This document shows, in pieces, positions 44,301 to 52,478 of a stretch of 64,000 bases of DNA (its first letter is position 1; the number at the start of each line of letters is the position of its first letter). The position numbers and the translations under genes were made by a program. The notes beneath the pieces are model-generated. The model saw only the letters and a program-made list of their open reading frames with translations. It made no database searches and was not told where the DNA came from. The stretch lies in contig NZ_CP022296.1 of assembly GCF_017310035.1 (NCBI RefSeq), forward strand, positions 4,588,001 through 4,652,000. Direction: 5' to 3'. This stretch comes from Nocardioides sp. S5 (GTDB taxonomy: Bacteria > Actinomycetota > Actinomycetes > Propionibacteriales > Nocardioidaceae).

Positions 44301-44445
44301 CGACGTAGGAGTTGGTGACGGCCTCGGAGAAGACCGGCCCGAGCACCGCCGAGCCGATCGCGAGGGCCGTCAGCAGCACCGAGCCCGCCGAGAGCAGGGC
44401 CCGCGACCGCAGGCCGCGCACGATGGCGCCGAAGAGCTGGATCAT
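41365..44445 (-). CDS. ABC transporter permease, FtsX/MacB-like (large)
   Basis: 1026 residues. One N-terminal transmembrane helix (ALLSAGSVLLTALAIGSAVLG near residues 15-35), a long extracytoplasmic region, then several transmembrane segments in the middle and at the C-terminus with FtsX-type sequences (LRVVGVPRGAVMVAVVRELAVVLGSAAVAGI). This two-FtsX-domain layout is typical of actinobacterial lipoprotein or antimicrobial export systems. It is the last gene of an operon with two ATPases and another large permease. The ATG at 44445 overlaps the stop of a possible 23-codon ORF by four bases. Confidence 0.85.
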   Translation of the reverse strand: MIQLFGAIVRGLRSRALLSAGSVLLTALAIGSAVLGPVFSEAVTNSYVVTRLQESPPGLTGLSRVYTPDSGVAIEQAERDAVAASDALTTGPWQEPVVTAQSERFSALRGVVTFWSRADACEVLEVEGRCPERQGEVLMLAADVEKTGAEIGRPLPLAIFETPGVAALDLPRPGLEEVVVVGTYDTPSTGADWLIPGRLTSTNEQESIRGGYQPYAPAPLITTDDTVTAVGAWTVRVDTRLDVPADLTPAELDEAAAAAGAVPPDTDVEVEGGTLRADDTNSLADVVGEVRFQQSTARSSIAPAVLSLVLVALALLMRLLNAASELRVPELALASLRGVTARKLWGLGLAEPLTLLLLATPLGIAFGLGLSVVLVRSWLVPGLPLPLPAASWVAAGLVLLASFAVACVAVGLVVRESLASQLSGVRRPVAARRWSVIAQLTLVALAVATLASKLSASGPGEPDATDLVLPVLLAVVAGLAATKLIAVLATWWTRRSRGRSLSGFVSSRAISRRQEGTLVILPITAAIAVAVFGAGVYDSAATWRTSVAATASPAQTTWSTTLSMSEAIDLTRRIDPEGEWIMAAASVTNPGANFSVVDSSRLARVATWPPTWSPGRDVEQVAEQIAPDGLVPTVEGRRLSLTVDNRTDMDDDLSVEVRFGTRAGVPLKVYLGPFPAGVTTRSARLPQCAEGCPLEGMTLGGGAGTNTRMSGTLRLVGIEVDGAPVEGGIEGAGWRATPDAAVKTSITDLQEVDGTLEMAVDTGESVGMARLTSGGLSRDRPALAGPGVQQRALDRLDEGYGLIPVDTLGGIGAVEGMPFTGPSGLLVDYSSFITDRPVFDNLFTTRVLAREGTPASVTEQLSEAGLSVATTLAQERQVLDQSAYALALRLYGVVAALVLVMALAGLFVSAAVQLPARRRDAAALRVVGVPRGAVMVAVVRELAVVLGSAAVAGILAGSLAQWVVLRTITLGYADDPTTPALVAAISPLRLVVLALLAAAVFGAVALISASMTVRGARGATLRESAR

Positions 44446-44513
44446 CTCGGGGTCCCCTCGACGTTGTCCGGGGGAGCGGAGCGGAGGAGGAGAAGGTCGT
44501 GGGGTGCGGTCAT
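44442..44513 (-). CDS. 23-residue coupling ORF (candidate)
   Basis: ATG at 44513 overlaps the stop of the upstream permease (ATGA), and its own TGA overlaps the start of the downstream permease (ATGA). GAGGAGGAGAG lies right before the start, one of the strongest ribosome sites in the window. The product starts MTAPHDLLLLRS and has no known motif. It may be a real small peptide or simply a device that keeps ribosomes moving to the second permease. Confidence 0.5.
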   Translation of the reverse strand: MTAPHDLLLLRSAPPDNVEGTPR

Positions 44514-46867
44514 CTCTCCTCCTCGCGCAGGAGGCTCGGCCGGGTCGTCGAGGCGCGGACCGCGCGGGCGCGGCCGCCGACCAGCACCACGGCGGCGGCT
44601 GCGAGGACCGCGGGGACCACCAGGGGCCACGCCTGCGGTGCGGTGTCGAGCGGGAGGCCGGCGACCGGCACGGCGAGCAGGGGCAGGCCGTCGAGGAGCA
44701 GGGTGACCGCCAGCCACCCACCGGCCACGACCACTGCCAGCACCAGGGCGGTGAGGCTGGCCAGCTCGGCACGGCCGGCGCGGCGGGCGGTGCCGGTGGA
44801 GACGCCGAGCACGCGCAGGGACGCCACGTCGCGGCGGTAGTCGCGCAGGTGCCGGGTCACGCCCGCGCCCAGCGCGAGCAGCGCCACGAGCGCGCACGCG
44901 AGGGCCGTGAGGGCGTACGCCACGGACTGGGCGCCCCCGAAGCGCGCGCCGAGCGAGTCGCGCACGCTCGCCCGCGAGCGCCACGTCGCGCCGGTGGCGT
45001 CGGCCACCTCGTCGAGGACCGCCTGCGGGGTGTCGGAATCGGCCACGACCTGCACCTCCGCCGAGGGCACGGTCGGCCCGGAGCCCGCGGCCGAGGTGCG
45101 GATGTCGGCGAGGACGCCCACAGACCCCAGCAGCGGCAGGGAGTCGGCGACCCCGACGACCTCGGTGGTCCGGTCGTCGCCACCGAGGTCGAGCGCGACC
45201 GGCTCGTCCTGGTCGGCCACCAGGACAGGGACCGTGGCCTCACCGCGGTCCTGCTCGAGCCTCAGCGCGACCGCCGGCAGCAGGGCCACCTGGAGGCCGT
45301 CGGGGCGGTTGACCACGAAGGACGTGGGCGGCTGGTAGTTGCGGAAGAAGTTGCTGTTGAGCGCGGACTCCACCGAGCTCGGGTCGGGCAGCCAGGGCTG
45401 GGCGAGCAGGTCCGCACTGCCGAGCTCGAGCGTCTCGAGGAGCACCTCGAAGTCACTGCCGTCGATCAGGCCCCGGCTGTCGCGCGAGACGTCGAGGCCG
45501 GTGATCGCGCACCCGTCGGCGCACTCCGGCACGCGGACCGAGCGGCGCACCCGGGAGCCGTCGGCCGGGACCTCGAGGCGCAGGACGGTGGCGCCGGACT
45601 GGTTGGCCGAGGTGACGAAGGCCAGGGTCAGCTCGAGACCGCCGCCACCGGCGGTGACGACCTGGCCGGTCGGGCCCCGCTGGGTCCGCAGCGCCGGGAC
45701 CGTGAGCCCCACCGCGGTCACGCTGAGGCGATCGCCCCGCACCTGCACCGGCGCGATGTCGGTGTCGATCGATGGCACGGCGTCCGAGGCGGCGGCCGCG
45801 GGGGTGCCGTCGTAGAAGTCGGCCACCACGGCGTCCCAGCGCCCCGCGTCGACGTACGCCCTGCGCTCGCCCAGACGCGTCTCGTTGCGCACGACCGCGG
45901 TGGCGATCAGGTGCTCGCTCTCGGGGTCGACGCGCTCGGTGAGGTCGACGGCGCCCAGGGCACCGAGCTCGGTGACGTCGATGGTGCGGGCGCCCGGGAC
46001 CTCCACGGCGGCCTGCTCGCCGGTCCAGCCGTCGACGGCCACCGCCCCGCTCAGGGCGAGCGAGCCGACGACCGCTGCCGCGACGACGAGACGGACCGGG
46101 GTGACGAGGTCGTCGGCGCGGGCCAGGCGGCGGGCGGCGAGGAAGGCGCCGAGGCCGCGCTTCTCGGTGGCGGGCGTCAGCGCACGGGCGAGGATCCGGA
46201 CGACCCAGATCGCCACCTGACCCAGCGCCAGACCGACGAGGGCAGGCCCGAGGAGGACGACGAGGTCCGGCTCGCCGGCCGCCTCGCGGCTGCGGTAGGC
46301 CGCGACGCCAGCGCCGACGAGCACCAGCACGCTGAGGAAGATCGCGAGGGTGGTGGCGCGCCGGGGACGGCGACGCGCGGAGACCTGGACCGCCAGCGGC
46401 TCGCGCAGCGCGGCCGCTGCGGAGAAGCCGACGATCAGGAGGCCGGCACCGGCGATGCCGGCGGCGGCGAGCACGGCCGTACGCCCCAGCGCGGGCGCGG
46501 CGTCGTCGAGCCACGTGCGGGTGGCCAGCACCGTGCCGACCGCACCGAGGGCCACGCCGGTCCCGGCGCCGAGGAGGATCGCGAGCAGGGGCTCGACCAG
46601 CAGGAAGCGCCACAGCCGCAGGCCGTGGATCCCGCGCAGGCGGGCCAGCCCGATCTCCTCGCGCCGGGCCACCGCGAGCTCGGCGCCGATGCTCGGCACG
46701 GCCACCGCACCGAGGAGCAGGAGCGGCGCGGTGAGCCACGGCGAGGTGCCGGCGGCCGCGGCGAACTGCAGCACCACCACGGCTCCGCCGACGACGACCA
46801 GCGTCATCAGCACCAGGGTCGTCAGGGCACCCCGACGGCTCCAGGCCCCGCGGAGGACACGGCTCAA
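44510..46867 (-). CDS. ABC transporter permease, FtsX/MacB-like (second)
   Basis: 785 residues, paralogous in layout to the downstream permease. N-terminal helix (LTTLVLMTLVVVGGAVVVLQF near residues 15-35), then an FtsX domain (EEIGLARLRGIHGLRLWRFLLVEPLLAILLGAGTG), a long periplasmic-like segment, and a C-terminal FtsX domain (DVASLRVLGVSTGTARRAGRAELASL). It would form a heterodimer with the larger permease. The start at 46867 overlaps the ATPase stop by four bases (ATGA). Confidence 0.85.
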   Translation of the reverse strand: MSRVLRGAWSRRGALTTLVLMTLVVVGGAVVVLQFAAAAGTSPWLTAPLLLLGAVAVPSIGAELAVARREEIGLARLRGIHGLRLWRFLLVEPLLAILLGAGTGVALGAVGTVLATRTWLDDAAPALGRTAVLAAAGIAGAGLLIVGFSAAAALREPLAVQVSARRRPRRATTLAIFLSVLVLVGAGVAAYRSREAAGEPDLVVLLGPALVGLALGQVAIWVVRILARALTPATEKRGLGAFLAARRLARADDLVTPVRLVVAAAVVGSLALSGAVAVDGWTGEQAAVEVPGARTIDVTELGALGAVDLTERVDPESEHLIATAVVRNETRLGERRAYVDAGRWDAVVADFYDGTPAAAASDAVPSIDTDIAPVQVRGDRLSVTAVGLTVPALRTQRGPTGQVVTAGGGGLELTLAFVTSANQSGATVLRLEVPADGSRVRRSVRVPECADGCAITGLDVSRDSRGLIDGSDFEVLLETLELGSADLLAQPWLPDPSSVESALNSNFFRNYQPPTSFVVNRPDGLQVALLPAVALRLEQDRGEATVPVLVADQDEPVALDLGGDDRTTEVVGVADSLPLLGSVGVLADIRTSAAGSGPTVPSAEVQVVADSDTPQAVLDEVADATGATWRSRASVRDSLGARFGGAQSVAYALTALACALVALLALGAGVTRHLRDYRRDVASLRVLGVSTGTARRAGRAELASLTALVLAVVVAGGWLAVTLLLDGLPLLAVPVAGLPLDTAPQAWPLVVPAVLAAAAVVLVGGRARAVRASTTRPSLLREEER

Positions 46868-47505
46868 CGGACGACCCGGCCCTCGTCGAGCGCGACGTGG
46901 AGGTCGCAGGCCTCGACCACGGCGGGGTCGTGGGTGGCCACCACGACGACGGCGCCGCGGGCGGCCTCCTCGCGCAGCTCGGCGAGCACGACACCCCGGT
47001 TGCCCTCGTCGAGCTCCGAGGTCGGCTCGTCGGCCAGCAGCACCTCGGCGCCGACGACGAACCCGCGGGCGCAGGCGACGCGCTGCATCTGCCCGCCCGA
47101 CAGCTCCTCGACCTGGCGCTCACCGAGGTCGGCGATGCCGAAGCGGGCCAGTGCGGCCTCCGCGGCCTCGTCGGCGTCGGCGGGTGCGGTGCCGCGGGCG
47201 CGCAGCGCGATGGAGACGTTCTCGCGGGCCGAGAGGATGGGCACCAGGCCGTAGACCTGGAGCACGAACGCCACCTCGGGCAGCGGGTCGCCGCTGCCGG
47301 TCCACATCTCCTGCCCGGCGAGCCCGGCGGTTCCGGACGTCGGCTCGAGCAGCCCGCCGGCGATGGAGAGCAGGGTGGTCTTGCCGGAGCCGCTGGGCCC
47401 GGACAGGGCCGTCACCCGGCCGGCGGGGAAGGTGACGCTGACGTCGTCGAGGAGCGTACGGCCGTTGACGTAGGTGATGTGCTCGAGCACGAGGTCGCGC
47501 GTCAT
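46864..47505 (-). CDS. ABC transporter ATP-binding protein
   Basis: 213 residues. Walker A SGPSGSGKTT near residue 38, signature LSGGQMQRVA near 135, Walker B VLLADEPTSELD, H-loop VATHD. The MacB-type ATPase pairs with FtsX permeases. It ends overlapping the permease start (ATGA) and begins by overlapping the upstream ATPase stop, so the complete operon is translationally coupled. The substrate exported is unknown. Confidence 0.92.
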   Translation of the reverse strand: MTRDLVLEHITYVNGRTLLDDVSVTFPAGRVTALSGPSGSGKTTLLSIAGGLLEPTSGTAGLAGQEMWTGSGDPLPEVAFVLQVYGLVPILSARENVSIALRARGTAPADADEAAEAALARFGIADLGERQVEELSGGQMQRVACARGFVVGAEVLLADEPTSELDEGNRGVVLAELREEAARGAVVVVATHDPAVVEACDLHVALDEGRVVR

Positions 47506-48389
47506 GACTGACTGCCTTCGCTGCTGGCGCGGGTCACGACGATCCGGCCCTCCTCGTCGTCCTCGAAGCGCACGAGCGTGCCGGGGGGCCACTCGGCGGC
47601 GATGTGCCCGGGCAGGTGCAGCACGCCGTCCTCGCCCACGACGGCGTACTCCGACCCGCCGTGGCCCTCAGCCCCGACGCGACCACCCTTCATCGTCACG
47701 GTGCGCGGGAAGGTCGCGGCGACCTCGGGCTGGTGGGTGACGACGACGATGGTGGTGCCGAAGTCGTCGCCGAGCGAGTGGATCAGGTGCAGCACGTGGT
47801 CGCGGTCGGCGTGGCTGAGCTGGCTGGTGGGCTCGTCGGCGAGCAGCAGCCGTGGAGCGGTGGAGACCGCGCAGGCCAGGGCCAGGCGCTGGCGCTGGCC
47901 GCCGGACATCGTGGAGACGACCTGGTCGGCCTGGTCGACGAGGCCGACGCGGTCGAGCAGCTCGACGTCGGCCAGCGCCCGGTCCCGGTCGCGACCGGCG
48001 AGGGAGAGCTGGGCGAAGGCGATGTTCTGCCGGGCGGTGGCGTAGGGCAGCAGGTTGCGGGTGGCGCCCTGGAGCATCGTGGAGACCTGGCGCGAGCGGA
48101 TCCGGGCGAGGTAGCGCTCACCCATCCGCGACACCTCTTCCTCCCCGAGGAAGATCCGGCCCGCGCTGGGGCGCTGGATGCCGCCGAGCAGCGCCAGCAG
48201 CGTCGACTTGCCCGAGCCGCTGGGGCCGAGGAAGGCCACGCGCTCGCCGGGGCGGATGGTGAGGTCGACGCCGCGCAGGGCGACGACGTCGTGCCCGCCG
48301 AACGTCTTGTAGAGGTGGACGACGCCCTCGCAGCGGATGCCGAGGCCTCCCGTGCGGGTCTCCTCGACCGTGGCCGCGCTCTCCCGCAC
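47502..48389 (-). CDS. ABC transporter ATP-binding protein
   Basis: 295 residues from a GTG at 48389 (start moderately certain; GGGGAG is very close). Walker A GPSGSGKST near residue 52, signature MSGGQRQRLALA, Walker B RLLLADEPTSQLS and H-loop VVTHQ. The C-terminal ~60 residues beyond the H-loop (GVLHLPGHIAAEWPPGTLVRFEDDEEGRIVV) are an extra domain. With the second ATPase it should drive the two FtsX permeases. It is divergent from a LuxR-type regulator, 61 bp away. Confidence 0.9.
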   Translation of the reverse strand: MRESAATVEETRTGGLGIRCEGVVHLYKTFGGHDVVALRGVDLTIRPGERVAFLGPSGSGKSTLLALLGGIQRPSAGRIFLGEEEVSRMGERYLARIRSRQVSTMLQGATRNLLPYATARQNIAFAQLSLAGRDRDRALADVELLDRVGLVDQADQVVSTMSGGQRQRLALACAVSTAPRLLLADEPTSQLSHADRDHVLHLIHSLGDDFGTTIVVVTHQPEVAATFPRTVTMKGGRVGAEGHGGSEYAVVGEDGVLHLPGHIAAEWPPGTLVRFEDDEEGRIVVTRASSEGSQS

Positions 48390-48450
48390 GTCTCCCCCAT
48401 CTCTGCTGAACAACCGGATCAAGATACACAAACTGCCGTACGTTGAGCGC

Positions 48451-49101
48451 ATGGTGATTCGAGTGGCGCTGGTCAACGACGACGAGGTCGTCGTGCGCGG
48501 CCTCGACGCGATGATGCGCAGCTACGGCCACCGGATCGAGGTCGTCGAGCTGGTCGCCGGCAAGCCCGTGGCGCAGCCCGTCGACGTCGCCCTCTACGAC
48601 ACCTTCGGGATGGGCCAGGGCAACGGCCCGGCCGTGCACCGGCTCGTCGAGAGCCCGCAGGTGCGCCAGGTCGCGGTCTACACCTGGAACTTCCAGCCCT
48701 GGCTGACCCGCGACACCCTCAACCAGGGGGTGCGGGGCTACCTCTCCAAGAGCCTGCCCGCCTCCCGCCTCGTCGACGCGATCTCCGCGATCTCCGCCGG
48801 GCAGGTCGTGGTGTCGCCCTCACGCGGCCGCTCCGCGCTCGTCGGCGGCGACTGGCCCGGTCGCGAGGAGGGGCTCACCGCCCGCGAGGCGGAGGTGCTC
48901 TCGCTCATCACGATGGGCCTGAGCAACCAGGAGATCGCCGAGCGCACGCTGCTCTCCCTGAACTCCATCAAGTCCTACATCCGCTCCGCCTACCGCAAGA
49001 TCGACGTCGACTCGCGCTCCAAGGCCGTGCTCTGGGGTGTGGAGCACGGCATGCGCGCCGACCGGATGCGGATCAGCGGGTCGCCGGCACGCGAGGGCTG
49101 A
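48451..49101 (+). CDS. LuxR-type response regulator, atypical receiver
   Basis: 216 residues. N-terminal receiver-like half with the acidic cluster NDDE at 9-13, D50 in VALYDTFG at the phosphoacceptor place, and a lysine in LSKS. The C-terminal HTH (LTAREAEVLSLITMGLSNQEIAERTLLSLNSIKSYIRSAYRKI near residues 150-195) is the NarL/FixJ type. The gene is paralogous to that at 58732-59349. No kinase lies nearby. ATG at 48451, divergent from the ABC operon, which it may control. Confidence 0.85.
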   Translation: MVIRVALVNDDEVVVRGLDAMMRSYGHRIEVVELVAGKPVAQPVDVALYDTFGMGQGNGPAVHRLVESPQVRQVAVYTWNFQPWLTRDTLNQGVRGYLSKSLPASRLVDAISAISAGQVVVSPSRGRSALVGGDWPGREEGLTAREAEVLSLITMGLSNQEIAERTLLSLNSIKSYIRSAYRKIDVDSRSKAVLWGVEHGMRADRMRISGSPAREG

Positions 49102-49126
49102 GCCCGTCGGCTCTGTCCCCCGTCGC

Positions 49127-49148
49127 TTTCCCCGGGTACCCGGGGAAA
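49127..49148. promoter_or_regulatory. Perfect 22-bp palindrome
   Basis: The two 11-base halves are exact reverse complements centred on GGTACC, with TTT at the left end and AAA at the right. It sits between the LuxR-type gene stop and the SDR gene start, 87 bases from the latter. It fits an operator or a short terminator. Confidence 0.55.
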
Positions 49149-49189
49149 CTGGAGCCTCCCCCCCGAAACTTCGCACCGGAACCTCCAGA

Positions 49190-49209
49190 ATCCCCGGATA
49201 GCCGGGGAT
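49190..49209. promoter_or_regulatory. Second dyad before the SDR gene
   Basis: ATCCCCGG and CCGGGGAT with a 4-base spacer, 26 bases before the SDR GTG. CTGGAG (49149) and CTCCAG (49183) flank the space between the two dyads as a third inverted pair. Confidence 0.45.
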
Positions 49210-49235
49210 CGCCCCGGCGCCCGTACGCTTCCCCG

Positions 49236-50732
49236 GTGGACCAGCAGCACCCCGGCATCGACCCCGACGACCTCGCGACGACCCTCCGGGTGCTGCAGAC
49301 GCTCCACCACCTCCCCGGCGACCACCCCGACCACGTCACGGTCAAGCGCGCGGCGTCGCACATGTACAAGTCGATCAAGTCCGAGCGCAAGCTCGCCAAG
49401 CGCGCCGCAGAGCTCGCCCACGACCGCGAGGTCATCGAGAAGACCGCGACCGGGTCGGCGATGCGCATCGACGACGAGACCGCCGGCATCCCGCTCGTCT
49501 CGACGAGCGTCGGGGCGTTCGCCGGCGAGCTGATCAACCCGCGCGGCTGCTACATCTGCAAGCAGGACTTCACGCTGGTCGACGCGTTCTACCACTGGCT
49601 CTGCCCGACCTGCGCGGCGATGAGCCACGCCAAGCGCGACCAGCGCACCGACCTCACCGGCAGGCGCGCCCTGTTGACCGGCGGCCGCGCGAAGATCGGG
49701 ATGTACATCGCGCTGCGCCTGCTGCGCGACGGCGCCCACACCACCATCACGACCCGCTTCCCCAAGGACGCGGTGCGGCGCTTCTCCGCGCTGCCCGACG
49801 CGGACGAGTGGATCCATCGGCTGAAGGTGGTCGGCATCGACCTGCGCGACCCCACCCAGGTCATCTCGCTGGCCGACGACGTCGCGGCCGCGGGCCCGCT
49901 CGACATCCTCATCAACAACGCCTGCCAGACCGTACGCCGCACGCCGGGCGCCTACGCCCCGCTGGTCCAGGCCGAGCAGCTCCCGCTGCCGGAGGACTCG
50001 GTCCCCGAGCTGGTGACCTTCGACCACATCTCCGAGGCGCACCCCGCCGCGATCGCGGGCGCGCTCACCGACACCGCGATCGCGCACCACGAGGGCGAGT
50101 CGACCGAGCACGCGATCGCTGCGCACAACGCCGCCACCCTCACCGCGCTGGCACTGAAGGCCGGGCACGCCTCGCTCGACGCGCACCTCGCCGGGACCGC
50201 CGTCGACGCGGGCGGCCTGCTTCCCGACGTGCAGGACAACAACTCGTGGACCCAGACGGTCGGTGAGGTCGACCCGCTGGAGCTCCTCGAGGTGCAGCTG
50301 TGCAACTCGATCGCCCCGTTCCTGCTGGTCTCGCGGCTGCGCCCGGCGATGGCGGCCGCCGCGACGACCGCCGCCTCGGGACGGGCGTACGTCGTCAACG
50401 TGTCGGCGATGGAGGGGCAGTTCTCCCGTCGCTACAAGGGCCCCGGCCACCCGCACACCAACATGGCCAAGGCCGCGCTCAACATGATGACGCGGACGAG
50501 CTCGGGCGAGATGTTCGAGACCGACCGGATCCTGATGACCGCGGTCGACACGGGCTGGATCACCGACGAGCGCCCGCACCACGAGAAGCTCCGCATCGCC
50601 GCCGAGGGCTGGCACGCGCCGCTCGACCTGGTCGACGGAGCGGCGCGCGTCTACGACCCGATCGTGCTGGGCGAGGCGGGCGAGGACCTGTACGGGTGCT
50701 TCGTGAAGGACTACAGACCCTCGCCCTGGTGA
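49236..50732 (+). CDS. SDR oxidoreductase with N-terminal zinc-finger-like region
   Basis: 498 residues. The first ~140 residues carry C105-x2-C108 and C123-x2-C126 with a following histidine at 131 (RGCYICKQDF ... HWLCPTCAAMSH), a likely zinc site. Then follows a Rossmann domain with TGGRAKIG (148-155), INNAC (226-230) and VNVS (S390). In the usual YxxxK position four residues before K412 is T408 (HTNMAK), so the normal catalytic tyrosine is absent there; Y400 is 12 before K412. GTG start at 49236. The next gene (HIT-like) begins at this gene's stop and is probably cotranscribed. Function unknown; could be a sugar or steroid-type reductase. Confidence 0.75.
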   Translation: MDQQHPGIDPDDLATTLRVLQTLHHLPGDHPDHVTVKRAASHMYKSIKSERKLAKRAAELAHDREVIEKTATGSAMRIDDETAGIPLVSTSVGAFAGELINPRGCYICKQDFTLVDAFYHWLCPTCAAMSHAKRDQRTDLTGRRALLTGGRAKIGMYIALRLLRDGAHTTITTRFPKDAVRRFSALPDADEWIHRLKVVGIDLRDPTQVISLADDVAAAGPLDILINNACQTVRRTPGAYAPLVQAEQLPLPEDSVPELVTFDHISEAHPAAIAGALTDTAIAHHEGESTEHAIAAHNAATLTALALKAGHASLDAHLAGTAVDAGGLLPDVQDNNSWTQTVGEVDPLELLEVQLCNSIAPFLLVSRLRPAMAAAATTAASGRAYVVNVSAMEGQFSRRYKGPGHPHTNMAKAALNMMTRTSSGEMFETDRILMTAVDTGWITDERPHHEKLRIAAEGWHAPLDLVDGAARVYDPIVLGEAGEDLYGCFVKDYRPSPW

Positions 50733-50749
50733 GTGACAGACTCGCGGCC

Positions 50750-51388
50750 ATGCGCGCACTCGAGACCGCCGAGGACTTCCACGCACGCGTCGCCGCAGCG
50801 ACCGACGCCGAGGGCCGGTTGCCGGTCGCCATCGAGGCGATGCCCGGCTGGGACATCTTCCCCTTCGAGCTCGAGGGGCTGCGCGTCAAGGCGCTCGAGC
50901 CGCTCGCCGACGCCGAGCCGCCGCGGGCGGGTGAGGACCCGGCCGACTGCTTCTGCCAGGAGCCGATGCCCGCCGACCGTGCCGCGCGGGTGGCCTGGCG
51001 CAACGAGCGGTGGCTGCTGGTGCTGCTCGACATGAAGCTGCCGGTCTCGTTCATCCTGCGGCCCGTCGCGCACCACGACATCGCCGACCTGCCCGACGAC
51101 CTGGCCGCCGAGATGGGCGTCCTCACCGTCGCCATCACGCGGGCGGTGGAGGAGCTGCCGAGCGTCGGACGTTGCCACATCGGCCGCTACGGCGACGGCG
51201 GTGCGCACGCGCACCCGTTCTTCTTCGGCCGACCCGCGAGGATGCTGCAGCTGCGCGGCTCGTGCCTGCTGGACTGGGAGGAGAACCTGCCCGAGGTCCC
51301 CGAGGACGTACGCCTCGCCCACGGCGCCCACGTCGGGCGACGTCTTCTCGAACGCTTCGGCGGCACCGGTCCGGCCTGGGAGGCCTGA
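50750..51388 (+). CDS. HIT-like superfamily protein
   Basis: 212 residues from ATG 50750; an in-frame GTG at 50729 overlaps the SDR stop and would couple translation. The segment GRYGDGGAHAHPFFFGRP contains the His-x-His pair of the HIT nucleotide-binding fold, and an early DCFCQEP adds two cysteines. Family members bind or hydrolyse nucleotides, though here the third histidine is not obvious. Cotranscribed with the zinc-finger SDR, so the two may act on a nucleotide-linked substrate. Confidence 0.55.
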   Translation: MRALETAEDFHARVAAATDAEGRLPVAIEAMPGWDIFPFELEGLRVKALEPLADAEPPRAGEDPADCFCQEPMPADRAARVAWRNERWLLVLLDMKLPVSFILRPVAHHDIADLPDDLAAEMGVLTVAITRAVEELPSVGRCHIGRYGDGGAHAHPFFFGRPARMLQLRGSCLLDWEENLPEVPEDVRLAHGAHVGRRLLERFGGTGPAWEA

Positions 51389-51402
51389 GGCGACCGCACG
51401 GC

Positions 51403-52397
51403 TCAGCTCTCGACCGGGGTCGCGTAGTAGTGCGTGGCGGGATCGGCACCCGCCCGGGAGATGCCCAGCTCGACGACGACGCGGCACCCCGCGTCGCCGA
51501 GGGCGATGCGTTCCTCGAGGAGCACGTCGCCCCTTCGTCGCTGTTGCGCGCCGCGATCCCACCGAAGACGCTCGACGTCATCCGGCACAGCGACGGCGCC
51601 TGCCGCACCGCCTCGCCGAAGGGACAGCGGTCGTTGACGAGGACGATCCTCTCCTCAGTGGCTTCGACGACGCGGAAACCGCCGTCGATGGCGTGCTTGA
51701 GGCGCACGTAGCACCGGCAGATCTCCTCGGGCGACATCCGACCCGTCACGGCCTCCGCCAGGCGGAACTCCGCCAGCATCCGGCCCCCCACGTCGGTGCC
51801 GACCTGGGCCACGGCGGCGTCCGCAGCGTCCTGGCCGTGCTGGACCTCGATGGTCTGCGCGAGCTGGACGACGAGCGCCCGCAGGAAGGACTCCTTGCCG
51901 AAACCACCCTGCGGGAGCGACTCCTCCGGCAGCGGCAGCGCACCGGCGCGCCGCCTGGGCGGGTCGTGGCTGACCGACGGCGGTCGGGTGACCGGCAGGG
52001 ACACCGAGACGACCATGCCCTCGCCGGTCCTGGCGCGGCTGGTCAGGGTCGGCGCGAGCGCCCGCATGATCATCAGCCCGCGGCCGGACTCCGCCAGGGA
52101 GTCGAAGGGGTCGGCGTCCGGATCGGGCGACGGCTCCACCGCGCTGCTGAGGCTTGCCGGGTCGAACCCGGGTCCGAGGTCGTGGACCGTCAACAGGGGG
52201 AGCCGGTCACGCCAGTGCAGGGACACCCAGGCCGGGCCGGCGGTGTGGCGCACGGCGTTTCCCACTGCCTCCCCGATCAGGAGCTCTGCAGCGTCGAAGT
52301 CACTGCCGGGATCCCCGTGGCGACGCAGGTAGGTCACCAGCTCGCGACGCAGCGCAGGAAGGGCGTGCGCAGCTCCGGCCTCGACGTAGCAGTCCAC
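51403..52397 (-). pseudogene. GHKL ATPase with C-terminal regulatory domain, frameshifted near 3' end
   Basis: The N-terminal half has GHKL boxes: GEAVGNAVRHT (N box), VHDLGPGFDP (G1) and ESGRGLMIMRALAP (G2), as in RsbW-like anti-sigma kinases. The C-terminal half (KESFLRALVVQLAQTIEVQHG ... VEATEERIVLVNDRCPFGEAVRQA) resembles a MetOD1-type output domain. After FGGIAARNSDEG the reading moves to another frame (GDVLLEERIALGDAGCRVVVELGISRAG, ending at 51403). One extra G in the GGGG run near 51528 would restore it. Either a sequencing error or a true break. The GTG at 52397 with GGAAGG upstream is taken as start. Confidence 0.6.
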
Positions 52398-52478
52398 CCG
52401 GTCAGTGTGCCTTCCGTCCGGTCGTGCGTGGCGCACCCGGACGGAGGTGGACACCCCGGATCGGCACGGAGCAGGAGC

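Noticed and set aside
44312..47254. 980-codon open frame opposite the permease genes
   Set aside because: Low-complexity shadow of the two permeases, which show clear FtsX-like membrane segments.
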